Source: Mycobacterium parmense (GTDB taxonomy: Bacteria; Actinomycetota; Actinomycetes; Mycobacteriales; Mycobacteriaceae). Taken from it: DNA of 64,000 nucleotides. The stretch is taken from positions 5,084,001-5,148,000 of the forward strand of contig NZ_AP022614.1 in NCBI RefSeq assembly GCF_010730575.1. Reading direction: 5' to 3'. The notes beneath the pieces are model-generated. The model saw nothing but the letters and a program-made list of their open reading frames with translations. It searched no databases and was not told the DNA's origin. Positions 9,618-18,182 of this stretch are shown piece after piece. The translations under genes and the position numbers were made by a program. Position 1 is the stretch's first letter. Every line of letters starts with the position of its first letter.

Positions 9618-10628
9618 TTATGCGCTGTTCTTTTCCGGCGCGGTGGTGAGATGACGGATAAACATCGCCACCTCCTCAACCGCGCGAAGCGCATCTGGGT
9701 TGACGTCGAAACCGAGCTGGAACATGTGCATCGCCTTGTGCCACTGCTGCACCCACACTGGTACGCCGTGAGCCCGCAGCCGGTCGGCCAGCGTGAGGGT
9801 GTCATTGAGCAGCATCTCGTGGGTGCCAACCTGGAGCAAAAATGGGCCAAGGCCATGCAGATCGGCCTCCGACGGCATCACTGGCGCCGCCCGGGTGCCG
9901 TTGACAGTACCGAAGACGTCATAGAGGAACTTCACCGTCATGAACGGAAACATCACGTCGCGATGGTCTTTGAGGGCCCGGTACTTCAGCCCCATATCCG
10001 ACGACGTCAGCGGTGACATCAGCGCCTGACCCGCAGGCACCGGCAGCCCGCTGTCGCGGGCGGCCAGTGCGGTACCGGCAGCCACCATGCCACCGGCCGA
10101 ATCTCCTGCTAGCACAATGCGATCCGCTGAAAAGCCGAGCGACATAACGTAGCGGTAGGCGTCGAGCCCGTCGGACACGGCATCCTCAAGGCGGGCCTGC
10201 GGGGCCAGCCGGTAACCGACATTGAATACCCGCGCGCCGGTCTCTTGGGAGAGCTTACCGACAAACCGCCGATGCGAATTGAGACCCAAAGTCACCAGCG
10301 CCGAGCCGTGGAAGTAGACGATAACCCGGTCGGACTGGCGGGCCGTCGGGAATACCACCCACTCGGCCGGACACTGTGGCAATGCGACGGGGGTCACTTG
10401 AGTTCCCGCCGGTGGCGGCACCACGCGCAGCGGTTTGTCGATGACGTCAAGGCGTGCACGCTGCAACAGGTGAGGACTGAAACGGTTGATGACTATGCCG
10501 ATGACGGTCAAGGTAGCGAGCACTGGGCGCGCGAAGATAGCCGTCAATAACGCCAGCAGGCGCGACTGCCAGCAGATGGAGCCGAAGTGGGCGCTCGCGG
10601 GCCGATCCCGCCAATCAGACGAATTCAC
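9618..10628 (-). CDS. Hormone-sensitive-lipase-type esterase
   Basis: The 336-residue product has a hydrophobic segment near residues 24-48 and then an alpha/beta hydrolase domain of the HSL (lipase family IV) type. It has the oxyanion motif YFHGSA (usual HGGG reduced to HGSA), the nucleophile GDSAGG, the acid region LLQVGTHEMLLND and the His in KAMHMFQLG. Family members cleave short- and medium-chain esters, and several mycobacterial Lip proteins belong here. The start is a GTG with no clear ribosome-binding site, so the message may be leaderless. An operator-like palindrome (10661-10674) sits 33 bases upstream and recurs before the hydrolase gene at 47960. Confidence 0.9.
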   Translation of the reverse strand: MNSSDWRDRPASAHFGSICWQSRLLALLTAIFARPVLATLTVIGIVINRFSPHLLQRARLDVIDKPLRVVPPPAGTQVTPVALPQCPAEWVVFPTARQSDRVIVYFHGSALVTLGLNSHRRFVGKLSQETGARVFNVGYRLAPQARLEDAVSDGLDAYRYVMSLGFSADRIVLAGDSAGGMVAAGTALAARDSGLPVPAGQALMSPLTSSDMGLKYRALKDHRDVMFPFMTVKFLYDVFGTVNGTRAAPVMPSEADLHGLGPFLLQVGTHEMLLNDTLTLADRLRAHGVPVWVQQWHKAMHMFQLGFDVNPDALRAVEEVAMFIRHLTTAPEKNSA

Positions 10629-10660
10629 AGAGCCAACGGTATCAGGTACCGCATGTATTA

Positions 10661-10674
10661 GATACTATCTGTAT
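10661..10674. promoter_or_regulatory. GATACTATC-type palindrome before the esterase
   Basis: The sequence GATACTATCTGTAT contains the inverted repeat ATAC-TATCT-GTAT. Almost the same sequence occurs at 47912-47926 (GATACTATCGGTATC) and a variant at 60861-60875 (TGTACTGTCAGTATC), each before a hydrolase-type gene. It is therefore a candidate operator shared by unlinked genes. The binding protein is not identified. Confidence 0.5.
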
Positions 10675-10905
10675 GGGGTCCGCTGTAACGCGCGAAGGAG
10701 TGAGGACGGTAGCGGTCTGCACGTTCGACAGACCCCTCGCGATCGGACGGGAGGGGCCCAGATCGCCGACTTCACAATGCTAGCCTCGAGGTTTCATGTC
10801 GTTGGGGGTTGTGACGGCGTGTAATGCACGGAAGCGCCTGTCCTGCAGGGAATTCTTGGGATTGCTGAAGTCTCAAGATCCTCAAGCAGGAAGGCAACTC
10901 CGTAG

Positions 10906-12185
10906 GTGAAGCGTAACGCAGTTGGTGGGCTGGTCGTCGATGATGTCCGCGAGTCGTTGGTGACGTCATCGGGCGCGGCGATGATGAACGAGACGATCCG
11001 GGTTGCGGGCCTGGGGCTTGTCCTATCGAGGGCGCTGGGGCCGTGGCGGCTGGCGCGGGCCCGCCATGATCCGGGCAAGGTGCTGCTTGACGTGGCGATC
11101 GCGGTCGCGCTCGGTGGTGACTGTTTGGCCGATGTGGCCGCAGTCCGTGCGCAGCGCGACTTGTTCGGAGTCGTGGCCTCCGACCCGACTGTGTCTCGGT
11201 TGTTTGCGGCGTTGGCCGTCGATGACGCCACCACCGATGCTGCGGTCATGGCGCTGCGCTCGGCACACGCTGCAGCCCGTGACCGGGTCTGGTCACGGCG
11301 TCGGCCGCTGGCGGGAACACCGGGAACACGAGAGGGTGGGCAGGTCATCGTCGATATCGATGCCACCCTGGTGGCGGCGCATTCGGATAAGGAGGGCGCT
11401 GAGGCGACCCACAAGATGTCTTATGGGTTCGCCCCGATGTGCGCTTTTGTCGACCATGGCGAGCACGGCACCGGAGAAACTCTGGCGCTGGACCTACGCC
11501 CGGAAAGGCCTCGCCGTTCAATAGTTCTGATCACATCACAGTGCTGGGCGCCGCGCTGGAACAACTGCCCGCCGCCGAGCGGGGCCAGGTGCTGGTGCGC
11601 GCCGATGCCGGCGGGGCGTCTAAAGCATTCCTGCATCACCTCACCGACGCCGGATTGCACTATTCCATCGGGTTTCCCGCTCACGGCCCTGTCCAGGCCG
11701 CGATCGAGACGATTCCCGAGCAGGCTTGGGTGGCTGCGCTCGACAGTGACGGCGCACCTCGTGAGGGTGCGCAGGTCGCCGAGCTCACCAACTGGATGCC
11801 GACCCCGGTCAAACCCACCCGTTCGCCGGCCAAGTACGGCCCCCAGGAATGGCCACGCGGGATGCGAGTCATCGCCCGCCGTGAACGTCCTCACCCCGGT
11901 GCCCAGCTACGGCTGACCGACCATAACGGCTGGCGAATCACCTGCTTTGCGACCAACACTCGCGGAACCGGCTGGACGCTGCCGACCCTGGAAGTGCGTC
12001 ACCGCCAACGCGCCCGCGCCGAAGACCGTATCCGCTGTCTGAAGGACACCGGCCTGCGTAACCTGCCTTTCCACAGCTACCGGGCCAACCGGATCTGGCT
12101 CGAAGTCGTCGCCCTGGCTGGCGACCTGATCGCCTGGACTCAAACCCTGGCCTTCGAGCGTCATCAACCCGCCCGCAGCCAAGAT
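10906..12185 (+). pseudogene. IS1380-type transposase, frameshifted and truncated
   Basis: The first frame (from a GTG at 10906 with AGGAAGG upstream) carries the N-terminal half, including GGDCLADVAAVRAQRDLFG and the catalytic-type motif VIVDIDATLV. A frame change near 11500 then leads into the second half, with LVRADAGGASKAFLHHL and a C-terminal region ending RANRIWLEVVALAGDLIAW. This motif order is that of IS1380-family transposases. The last residues are replaced by sequence of the neighbouring IS5-type element at about 12180, and no remaining 3' end of the element is found beyond that element, so the copy is dead. The region 10675-10905 before it holds nothing else recognisable. Confidence 0.8.
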
Positions 12186-12192
12186 CGATCTC

Positions 12193-12529
12193 GTGACACG
12201 GACGGGTGTGATTTGTGATGAGTTTTGGGCGGTGGTCGAGCCGTTGATGCCGTCGCATGACGGTAAGCGAGGCAACAGGTTTCGTGATCACCGGCTGATC
12301 CTGGAAGCGATCGCCTGGCATTTTCGCACAGGATGCCCGTGGCGGGACCTGCCCGCCGAATTCGGGCCGTGGCAAACAGTGTGGAAACGCCATCACCGGT
12401 GGTCGCTGGACGGCACGTACGACGAGATGTTCGCCCGGGTCGCGGCCTCGTTCGGGTTCGACGCCGACGTGCACGCCGACATCGAAAAGCTGTTATCAGT
12501 CGATTCGACCAACGTGCGTGCCCATCAAC
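12193..12529 (+). pseudogene. IS5-type transposase, 5' part (split by ISL3 insertion)
   Basis: From the GTG at 12193 the frame encodes the N-terminal domain of an IS5/IS427-type transposase: ICDEFWAVVEPLMPSHDGKR, then WHFRTGCPWRDLPAEFG and the first catalytic Asp in SVDSTNVRAHQ. Coding is then interrupted at 12530 by the ISL3-type element and resumes at 14011. Positions 12522-12529 (CCATCAAC) are repeated at 14003-14010, the target duplication of that insertion. Confidence 0.85.
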
Positions 12530-14002
12530 GGCTCTTCGTAATTCAGAGTGCATTGACAAGTTGGTGGAGTGCTCCGCTGTGTAGTAGTGAGCGCCAACGG
12601 TAGTGGGTGAGGTTGCGGAATCCGAGGGCGTTGCGGCGCAATGCTTCCAGGCGGCCGTTGATGGCCTCGGTGGGTCCGTTGGAGACGTGGTGGTCGAAGA
12701 AGGCCAGGATGTCGGCGCGGCGGCGCGATAGCGTGCGGCCGAGTTGGGCGATCTCCTCCAATCCGGCGGGTACGCCGCGCCGTATCGACTCGATCAGCCT
12801 GGTCATTGCCTTCTTGCCGTGACGTCGGTTCGGGTCGGCGTAGGCGGCGATGATCTTCTGATAGATCAGCCAGGCGACCTTGACGGCGAGATGGTCGTCG
12901 CCGTCGAGCACCTCGGTCAGCCGGGTGTATTGGCGTGGGGAGCAGCTGCAGGCGGGTTCGGGCGATGCGCCGGATCCCATAGAGCGGGTCACCGGTGTGT
13001 CCGCGCCGACCCAGGGTCTGCTGCTGGATGCGTTGGCGGATCAGGTCGAGCTTGGTCCCGGCCAAAGCCACAACGTGGAAGGGGTCCATCACGGTGACCG
13101 CGTCCGGGATGACCTCGGTGGCGGCGGTCTTGTAGCCGGCGAACCCGTCCATCGCAATGACCTCCACGGCCCGGGCAAAGTCGGTGGGTTGGGCGGCCAA
13201 CCACGTGGCCAGTGCGGTCGCTGAGCGTCCTTCGACCAGGTCGAGCAGGCGTGCCGGGCCGGTCTGGTCGTGGGTAGGCGTGAGGTCGATGATCAGCGTG
13301 ACGAACCCCTCTGTGCCGCGACGCCGAGGCGCCCAGCGATGCTCATCGACACCGATCACCGTCACCCCGGCCAGCCGATCCGGCCCGGTTGTGGCGATCA
13401 GGCCGGCGGTCGCACGCATCGCGATGGAGCTGACAGTATGCCAGGACACCCCGAGTTCGGCGGCGATCGCCGAAATGGTGGTGCGGTCGATCATCAACCG
13501 CCGCAATACATACCGGGCACAGCGCCGCGTCGTCGATGAGCGCGGGGCCGCCAACTTGCCCAGATCCTGGTTGAACACTGCCCGCCCACACGCTGGCGTT
13601 GTGCAGCGGTAGCGAGGTAGGGCACCCTGCAGCACCAGCGGGTAGCCGGCCACCGGCAGATCCGTCAACGGCCGAGTCACAGTGTCGCGGTAGCGGCCCT
13701 CCCGGCCGCAGTCCGGACACCTGGCGTCACAGGCCACCGGCCTGCAGAAGATCGTCGTCGTCTTCTCGTCGACCGCGGCGTCGGTGATCGTCACCCCCAA
13801 CTCGATGGTGCGCATGATCGTGTCGGCAACAACCGACGGCGGGCAGGCAGTAGCCTCAGGCAAGGGTCACCTCGGTGGTGTTGGTGAAGCGGCGTGTAGG
13901 AACCTGAATCGTCACCCACCGAGGCCCCACCTCAGCTCAACGACACGAACCCCCACCGCGGATATCCGCCAACCACTGCTGCACGCTCATTTCCGCAGAG
14001 CC
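12530..14002 (-). mobile_element. ISL3-family element with 8-bp target duplication
   Basis: The element is 1473 bp. Its left end starts GGCTCTTCGTAATTCAGAGT and its right end, read inward, starts GGCTCTGCGGAAATGAGCGT: imperfect inverted repeats of the ISL3 type. It is bounded by the exact 8-bp direct repeat CCATCAAC (12522-12529 and 14003-14010), as expected for ISL3 insertions. It sits inside an IS5-type transposase gene. The transposase frame runs on the minus strand and carries a frameshift. Confidence 0.92.
12543..13863 (-). pseudogene. ISL3-family transposase with internal frameshift
   Basis: The N-terminal part has the ISL3 zinc-binding motif (CDARCPDCGREGRYRD, then TTPACGRAVF), a helix-turn-helix, and the DDE core with VIGVDEHRWAPRRRGTEGFV and VEVIAMDGFAGYKTA. 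Near 12950 the frame changes; the remainder continues in another frame with KVAWLIYQKIIAAYADPNRR and the C-terminal signature DHHVSNGPTEAINGRLEALR. All domains are present, so the break is recent or a sequencing error; as read, the protein is split. Confidence 0.85.
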
Positions 14003-14010
14003 CCATCAAC

Positions 14011-14610
14011 ACTCGGCGGGCGCCCGTTCGGACACGTTGTGCACAGGGGGCACTGTCGAATTCGAATTACAAGAAATCTGCCGATGAGCCCGACGATCAT
14101 GCGATCGGGCGTTCCCGCGGCGGGCTGACCACCAAGATCCACGCGCTGACTGATCCTCGCGAAGCTCCCGTGGCGGTCCGGCTCACCGCCGGCCAAGCCG
14201 GCGACAACCCGCAATTGATGGCGCTGCTCGATGATTACGCCGCGACATGCAGGGATTCAGACCAGTCCGCTGACGATTTCCGGTTGCTCGCCGACAAGGC
14301 GTATTCGCATCCGAGCACCCGTACCCAATTGCGTTCCCGCAGAATCAAGCACACGATTCCCGAACGTCGAGATCAGATCGACCGCCGCAAGGCCAAGGGA
14401 TCCGCCGGCGGCCGCCCACCGGCGTTCGACGCCGAGATCTACGCGCTGCGCAACACCGTCGAACGTGGCTTCAATCGGCTCAAGCAGTGGCGCGGCATCG
14501 CGACCCGCTACGACAAGTACGCCCTAACATACCTCGGCGGTGTACTGCTGGCCTGCGCCGTGATCCATTCGATGGCTTTATCTGCGGTGGAGCTTGCCTG
14601 TCTCAAGTAG
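14011..14610 (+). pseudogene. IS5-type transposase, 3' part
   Basis: Coding resumes after the 8-bp duplication with HSAGARSDTL and then changes frame near 14075 (a stop at 14085 in the first frame). The second frame carries GRSRGGLTTKIHALTD, the second catalytic Asp in LADKAYSHPSTR and the C-terminal Glu region RNTVERGFNRLKQWRGIATR, ending at 14610. IS427-group elements use programmed frameshifting between two reading frames at about this point, so the frame change may be natural rather than damage. The insertion at 12530 still disables the gene. Confidence 0.82.
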
Positions 14611-14660
14611 CAGATCCTCATCTGCGTTGATACACCGGGCGTTCGGTCGTCGCTATCTTG

Positions 14661-15803
14661 TCAAAGCGACCTCGAAATAATCTCTTTCATTATTTCGTTA
14701 GACCCCGCGTAGATTTTCTGTACTCGCTGATCAACCCAGAGACGCGAAATCGGATATTCCGTCATGTATCCGTACCCGCCGTGCAGCTGCAGGCAGTCGT
14801 CGAGGACTTTCATCGCCCGTTCCGTCGTCCACCATTTGGCCATCGCGACAGTTTGCACGTCGAGCTGGCCCTGGAGGTGTAGGCAGATGCAGTGGTCGAG
14901 GAATACTCGCGCAATCCTTGTTTCAGTGGCCGCTTCGGCCAGGGTGAACTTGGTGTTCTGGAACCCGAAGATCGTTCGTCCGAAGGCCTCTCGTTCGCGC
15001 GTGTATTTGACCGTCTGCTGCAAGGCCAATTCCATGGCGGCAACCGCTCCGACCGCAACGATTAGTCGCTCCTGCGGCAGTTGCGTCATCAGCTGGATGA
15101 AACCTTGCCCCTCGGTGTCGCCTAGCAGATGCGTCTTGGGGACGCGCACGCCGTCGAAAAACAATTCAGATGTGTCCTGACCGCGCTGACCTATTTTGCT
15201 GAGGACTCGTCCTCTCCGGAACCCGGGGCGATCGGCTTCCACGACAATCAGCGAAATACCGTTGGCACCTTGAGTATGGTCGGTCTTGGCCACGACGACA
15301 ATGAGATCGGCTTGCTGACCATTGGTGATGAACGTCTTCGAGCCGGTGATGACGTACTCGTCCCCATCGAGGACGGCGCGCGTCTTCACGCTTTGAAGAT
15401 CAGATCCGGTTCCGGCCTCCGTCATCGCAATGGCACCGATCAATTCGCCCGACGCCATCTTGGGCAGCCACTGCCTTTTCAGGTCTTCCCGGGCGTAGTG
15501 CAGGATGTAGTGTGCGACGATGCCGCTGTGCAGGCCGGCGCCCCACGAACTGTCCCCGATTCGAGCTTGCTCTTCGAGCAGAACTGCCTCGTGTGCGAAT
15601 GTCCCGCCGCCGCCGCCGTATTCGACCGGCATCGACATGCACAGCAGGCCCAGCTCGCCTGCTCGTTCCCACACCGCCCGGTCGACATGGTGTTGCTCGG
15701 CGAAGCGCTCTGAGTGGGGTGCAATCTCAGTGGCAACGAACTTTGCGGCGAGATCACGAAGCGCTTCCAATTCCGGGTTGAGCCAGGGTGAGGCGGCTGT
15801 CAT
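14661..15803 (-). CDS. Acyl-CoA dehydrogenase
   Basis: The 380-residue product has the full acyl-CoA dehydrogenase fold: N-terminal helices, the FAD-contacting motif IAMTEAGTGSDLQ (about 134-146), KTFITNGQQAD, the C-terminal helical domain with QNTKFTLAEAATETRIAR, and LHGGYGYMTEYPISRLWVDQ followed by IYAGSNEIMKEII, which carries the catalytic Glu typical of short-chain and branched-chain members. It introduces the alpha-beta double bond in acyl-CoA. AAAGGA lies about ten bases before the ATG. It is transcribed away from the transglutaminase-like gene with a 76-base gap and may be in the same operon. Exact chain specificity cannot be read. Confidence 0.93.
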   Translation of the reverse strand: MTAASPWLNPELEALRDLAAKFVATEIAPHSERFAEQHHVDRAVWERAGELGLLCMSMPVEYGGGGGTFAHEAVLLEEQARIGDSSWGAGLHSGIVAHYILHYAREDLKRQWLPKMASGELIGAIAMTEAGTGSDLQSVKTRAVLDGDEYVITGSKTFITNGQQADLIVVVAKTDHTQGANGISLIVVEADRPGFRRGRVLSKIGQRGQDTSELFFDGVRVPKTHLLGDTEGQGFIQLMTQLPQERLIVAVGAVAAMELALQQTVKYTREREAFGRTIFGFQNTKFTLAEAATETRIARVFLDHCICLHLQGQLDVQTVAMAKWWTTERAMKVLDDCLQLHGGYGYMTEYPISRLWVDQRVQKIYAGSNEIMKEIISRSL

Positions 15804-15879
15804 AGGGAGGCGTCCTTTCGGTTAGCTGCCGTGAGATATCCCGCATTAGTGCTTTGCACAAGCATAATCTTTCAAACTG

Positions 15880-16536
15880 TTAATTGGTGAACGAGTCTGA
15901 TATGGGCGGAGGTTCGTAGATGAGTTCGCTGTAGTTGTCGCGCAGCGCGTCGATGATTTCCGTGAGGGGAAGGTCGTCGAAAACGCCACGGTCATGGAGG
16001 TATTCCATGTGTTGGGAGCCGTCGCCTGTGTGAGCGTGCAACATGGCGTCTCGCTGACCGTCGAATTCGATAGGAGGGACCCCGAAGCGCGCGCATAACT
16101 CGCGGTTGAACGCCGGCGTGGCCTTGACCCACCGGCCATTCAGCAGCATTTGACTGTAGCCGTGGTAGACGAAAACGTCCGAGCCACCCATCCGTTCACG
16201 GAGACTCGGGGTCTGCAGATGGTTGCGGACGTCGGCGAAACCCAACCGCGCCGGAATCCCCGCGGCGCGACACGCAGCCGTCAAGAGCACCGCCTTGGGG
16301 ACACAGTAGGCGCGCTCGGCGACGGCGACCGCGCTGGCTCGGTACTGGCACGGGTCGTCGGAGACGGAATACGGGTCGTACCAGATCGAATCACGGACAG
16401 CGGTGAAGATGCGGCACGCCTTATCGACGGAATCAATGGCGTTACGCGTCGCCGATTCGGTGAACTGCTGCACGGCATCGTGTTTCCAGTCGAGGAATTC
16501 GGTGGGTGCAAGGAACCGCGCGAACTCTAACTTCAT
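15880..16536 (-). CDS. Transglutaminase-like (cysteine peptidase fold) protein
   Basis: From the ATG at 16536, which overlaps the P450 stop (ATGA), the product is 218 residues. It contains a transglutaminase-like core: a Cys motif RAYCVPKAVLLTAACRAAGI (about 88-107), a His motif VYHGYSQMLLNGRWVKATPA about 40 residues on, and a conserved tail with PPIEFDGQRDAMLHAH and HMEYLHDRGVFDDLP. The acidic residue usually found after the His strand is not obvious (KATPAFN). Members of this bacterial group are poorly characterised; the tight coupling to a P450 is notable. The frame is open upstream to 16725, but that part is antisense-like overlap with the P450. Confidence 0.75.
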   Translation of the reverse strand: MKLEFARFLAPTEFLDWKHDAVQQFTESATRNAIDSVDKACRIFTAVRDSIWYDPYSVSDDPCQYRASAVAVAERAYCVPKAVLLTAACRAAGIPARLGFADVRNHLQTPSLRERMGGSDVFVYHGYSQMLLNGRWVKATPAFNRELCARFGVPPIEFDGQRDAMLHAHTGDGSQHMEYLHDRGVFDDLPLTEIIDALRDNYSELIYEPPPISDSFTN

Positions 16537-17834
16537 CGGTGGTGGAGCCTGATCGGTAACCCGTCGACCGGGATCGGCAGCGATGTGTTGTCCCAACGGA
16601 TGCGGTAATCGGTGTCGAGGCCGAAGGTGAACGTGCGCAGCATCTGGTGCAGGATCGCTTTCACCTCGAGGGTGCCGAAATGCATACCGATGCATTTGTG
16701 CGCGCCACCCCCGAACGGCAGCCACGCGAAGCGATGGGCTTGGTCTTCGCGGCGTGGGACGTCGAAACGTAAGGGGTCGAAGCGATCCGGGTTATGCCAG
16801 ACTTCGCGGACGAAATGGTTGACGGCGGGAGTGATCGCCACAAGCGTGTCGGAGGGGATGTAGTGGCCGTCTATTGCGGTGTCTTCCACTGTTTTGCGCA
16901 TCACTAGCGGAACCGGCGCCACGAGTCTCATGGATTCCTTGATCACCAGATCGAGGGACCTGAGCCCTTCCAAATCATCGATCTCCGGTGACCGGTCGCC
17001 GAGAACATCGCTTTCGGCGCGAACCCGATCCTGCCATTCTGGATGCTTTGCCAGGTAATAAGTTACCGCGGTGGTGGTGATCGTCGATGTGTCGTGAGCG
17101 GCCATCATCAGAAAAATCATGTGGTTGATGACATCGGAGTCACTGAAACGTTGCCCGTCTTCGGTGCTGGCATGGCACAGCGCCGAGAACAGGTCATTGC
17201 TGTCGCCGGCCCGGGCGGCCGGCAAGTGCCGGGCGAAGTACTCCTCAAGCACCCGTCGGCCGCGGACCCCGGCGCGATAGCGGGTACCGGGAAGCGGCGC
17301 GCGGACGAGCGAACTGGCCGCGCGTACCGTAGCGACGAACGCCTGGTTAATGGCGTCGCTGCTGTCTTTGCCTCGGCCACCCATGAACACATCGGTGGCG
17401 ATGTCGAGGGTCAGGTTTTTCAACAGCGGGTACATGCGGACGGACGGGCCGGTCGGCCACGTGGGCAGGGTTGCGCGGACGCAAGGGGTCACTTGGGTGA
17501 CGTAGCCGGCCAGTCGCGGCCGCGTGAAGGCCTCCTGCATGATGCGCCGGTGCATGAGGTGTTCGTCAAAGCTCATCAGCATCAATCCGCGGTGGAAGAA
17601 CGCGTCGATGAGAAAGGCCCAGCCGTCTTGCGAGAACGCCTTTGCGTTGGTGGTGAGCGCCTCTTGGGTAGCTTGGGGGCCCGCGATGACCGCCATTTTG
17701 GTACCGAACGCTCCCATCCACGAGACAGAACCGAACCGCTCGTAGCGCTCTCTGCCCAGGTCGGACCCAAACCGGATGTAGTCGAGGGTGTGCCCGACCA
17801 AGGGGAGCCCGGCATCACCGAGAACCGGTCGCAA
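16533..17834 (-). CDS. Cytochrome P450, possibly N-terminally frameshifted
   Basis: The 433-residue frame has all P450 landmarks: the I-helix motif MMAAHDTST (about 243-251), ExxR in KESMRL, and the heme loop FGGGAHKCIGMHFG with Cys near 381. It starts with an unusual TTG at 17834 and begins immediately with RPVLGDAGLPLVGHTLDYIR, which in related enzymes is preceded by further residues. Another frame just upstream (to 17929) reads IPAPQRVDDGLRRWSRRWPV then RELAAP, and the two would join across a run of six G (17848-17853), so a one-base indel there may have cut off the native N-terminus. It overlaps the transglutaminase-like gene. The substrate is unknown; a sterol- or terpene-like molecule is a guess from context. 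Confidence 0.85.
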   Translation of the reverse strand: MRPVLGDAGLPLVGHTLDYIRFGSDLGRERYERFGSVSWMGAFGTKMAVIAGPQATQEALTTNAKAFSQDGWAFLIDAFFHRGLMLMSFDEHLMHRRIMQEAFTRPRLAGYVTQVTPCVRATLPTWPTGPSVRMYPLLKNLTLDIATDVFMGGRGKDSSDAINQAFVATVRAASSLVRAPLPGTRYRAGVRGRRVLEEYFARHLPAARAGDSNDLFSALCHASTEDGQRFSDSDVINHMIFLMMAAHDTSTITTTAVTYYLAKHPEWQDRVRAESDVLGDRSPEIDDLEGLRSLDLVIKESMRLVAPVPLVMRKTVEDTAIDGHYIPSDTLVAITPAVNHFVREVWHNPDRFDPLRFDVPRREDQAHRFAWLPFGGGAHKCIGMHFGTLEVKAILHQMLRTFTFGLDTDYRIRWDNTSLPIPVDGLPIRLHHR

Positions 17835-18062
17835 TCCGCTTCCAGCCGGGGGGCTGCCAGTTCACGCACTGGCCACCGCCGACTCCACCGGCGAAGTCCG
17901 TCGTCCACCCGTTGCGGCGCGGGAATCAAGATGACCGAAGATAACCGTTCCCGGGCTTTATGGCTTTATCGACGGGCGCGTGTAGCGGGTTAACCATTGT
18001 CGCTCCCCGGCCTGTGGTCGTCGTTGGCGGCCTGCTCGCGATGAGGAACCGACCAGCTGTTT

Positions 18063-18081
18063 ACATTACGCCCAATAATGT
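18063..18081. promoter_or_regulatory. Inverted repeat upstream of the P450 operon
   Basis: ACATTA (18063-18068) and TAATGT (18076-18081) form a perfect inverted repeat with a 7-base spacer, in an unusually AT-rich patch of this GC-rich region. It lies upstream of the P450-transglutaminase pair and is a reasonable operator or promoter element; nothing else is recognisable between 17930 and 18182. Confidence 0.4.
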
Positions 18082-18182
18082 CAAAATTAATACATGCATA
18101 TCTGACTTGTCAACGGGCTCCCAGTGGCGCGCAAAGGCGGTCGCCGCGCAGCTAGCCGCTGCGCCCGCGTTCAGCTCCGGCG

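Noticed and set aside
9239..9856. 205-codon open frame on the minus strand
   Set aside because: It overlaps the end of the esterase in another frame and is rich in Arg, Cys and Pro; only the separate TetR-like remnant inside this region is credible.
17043..17993. 316-codon open frame on the plus strand
   Set aside because: It mirrors the P450, whose heme, I-helix and ExxR motifs are clear on the minus strand.
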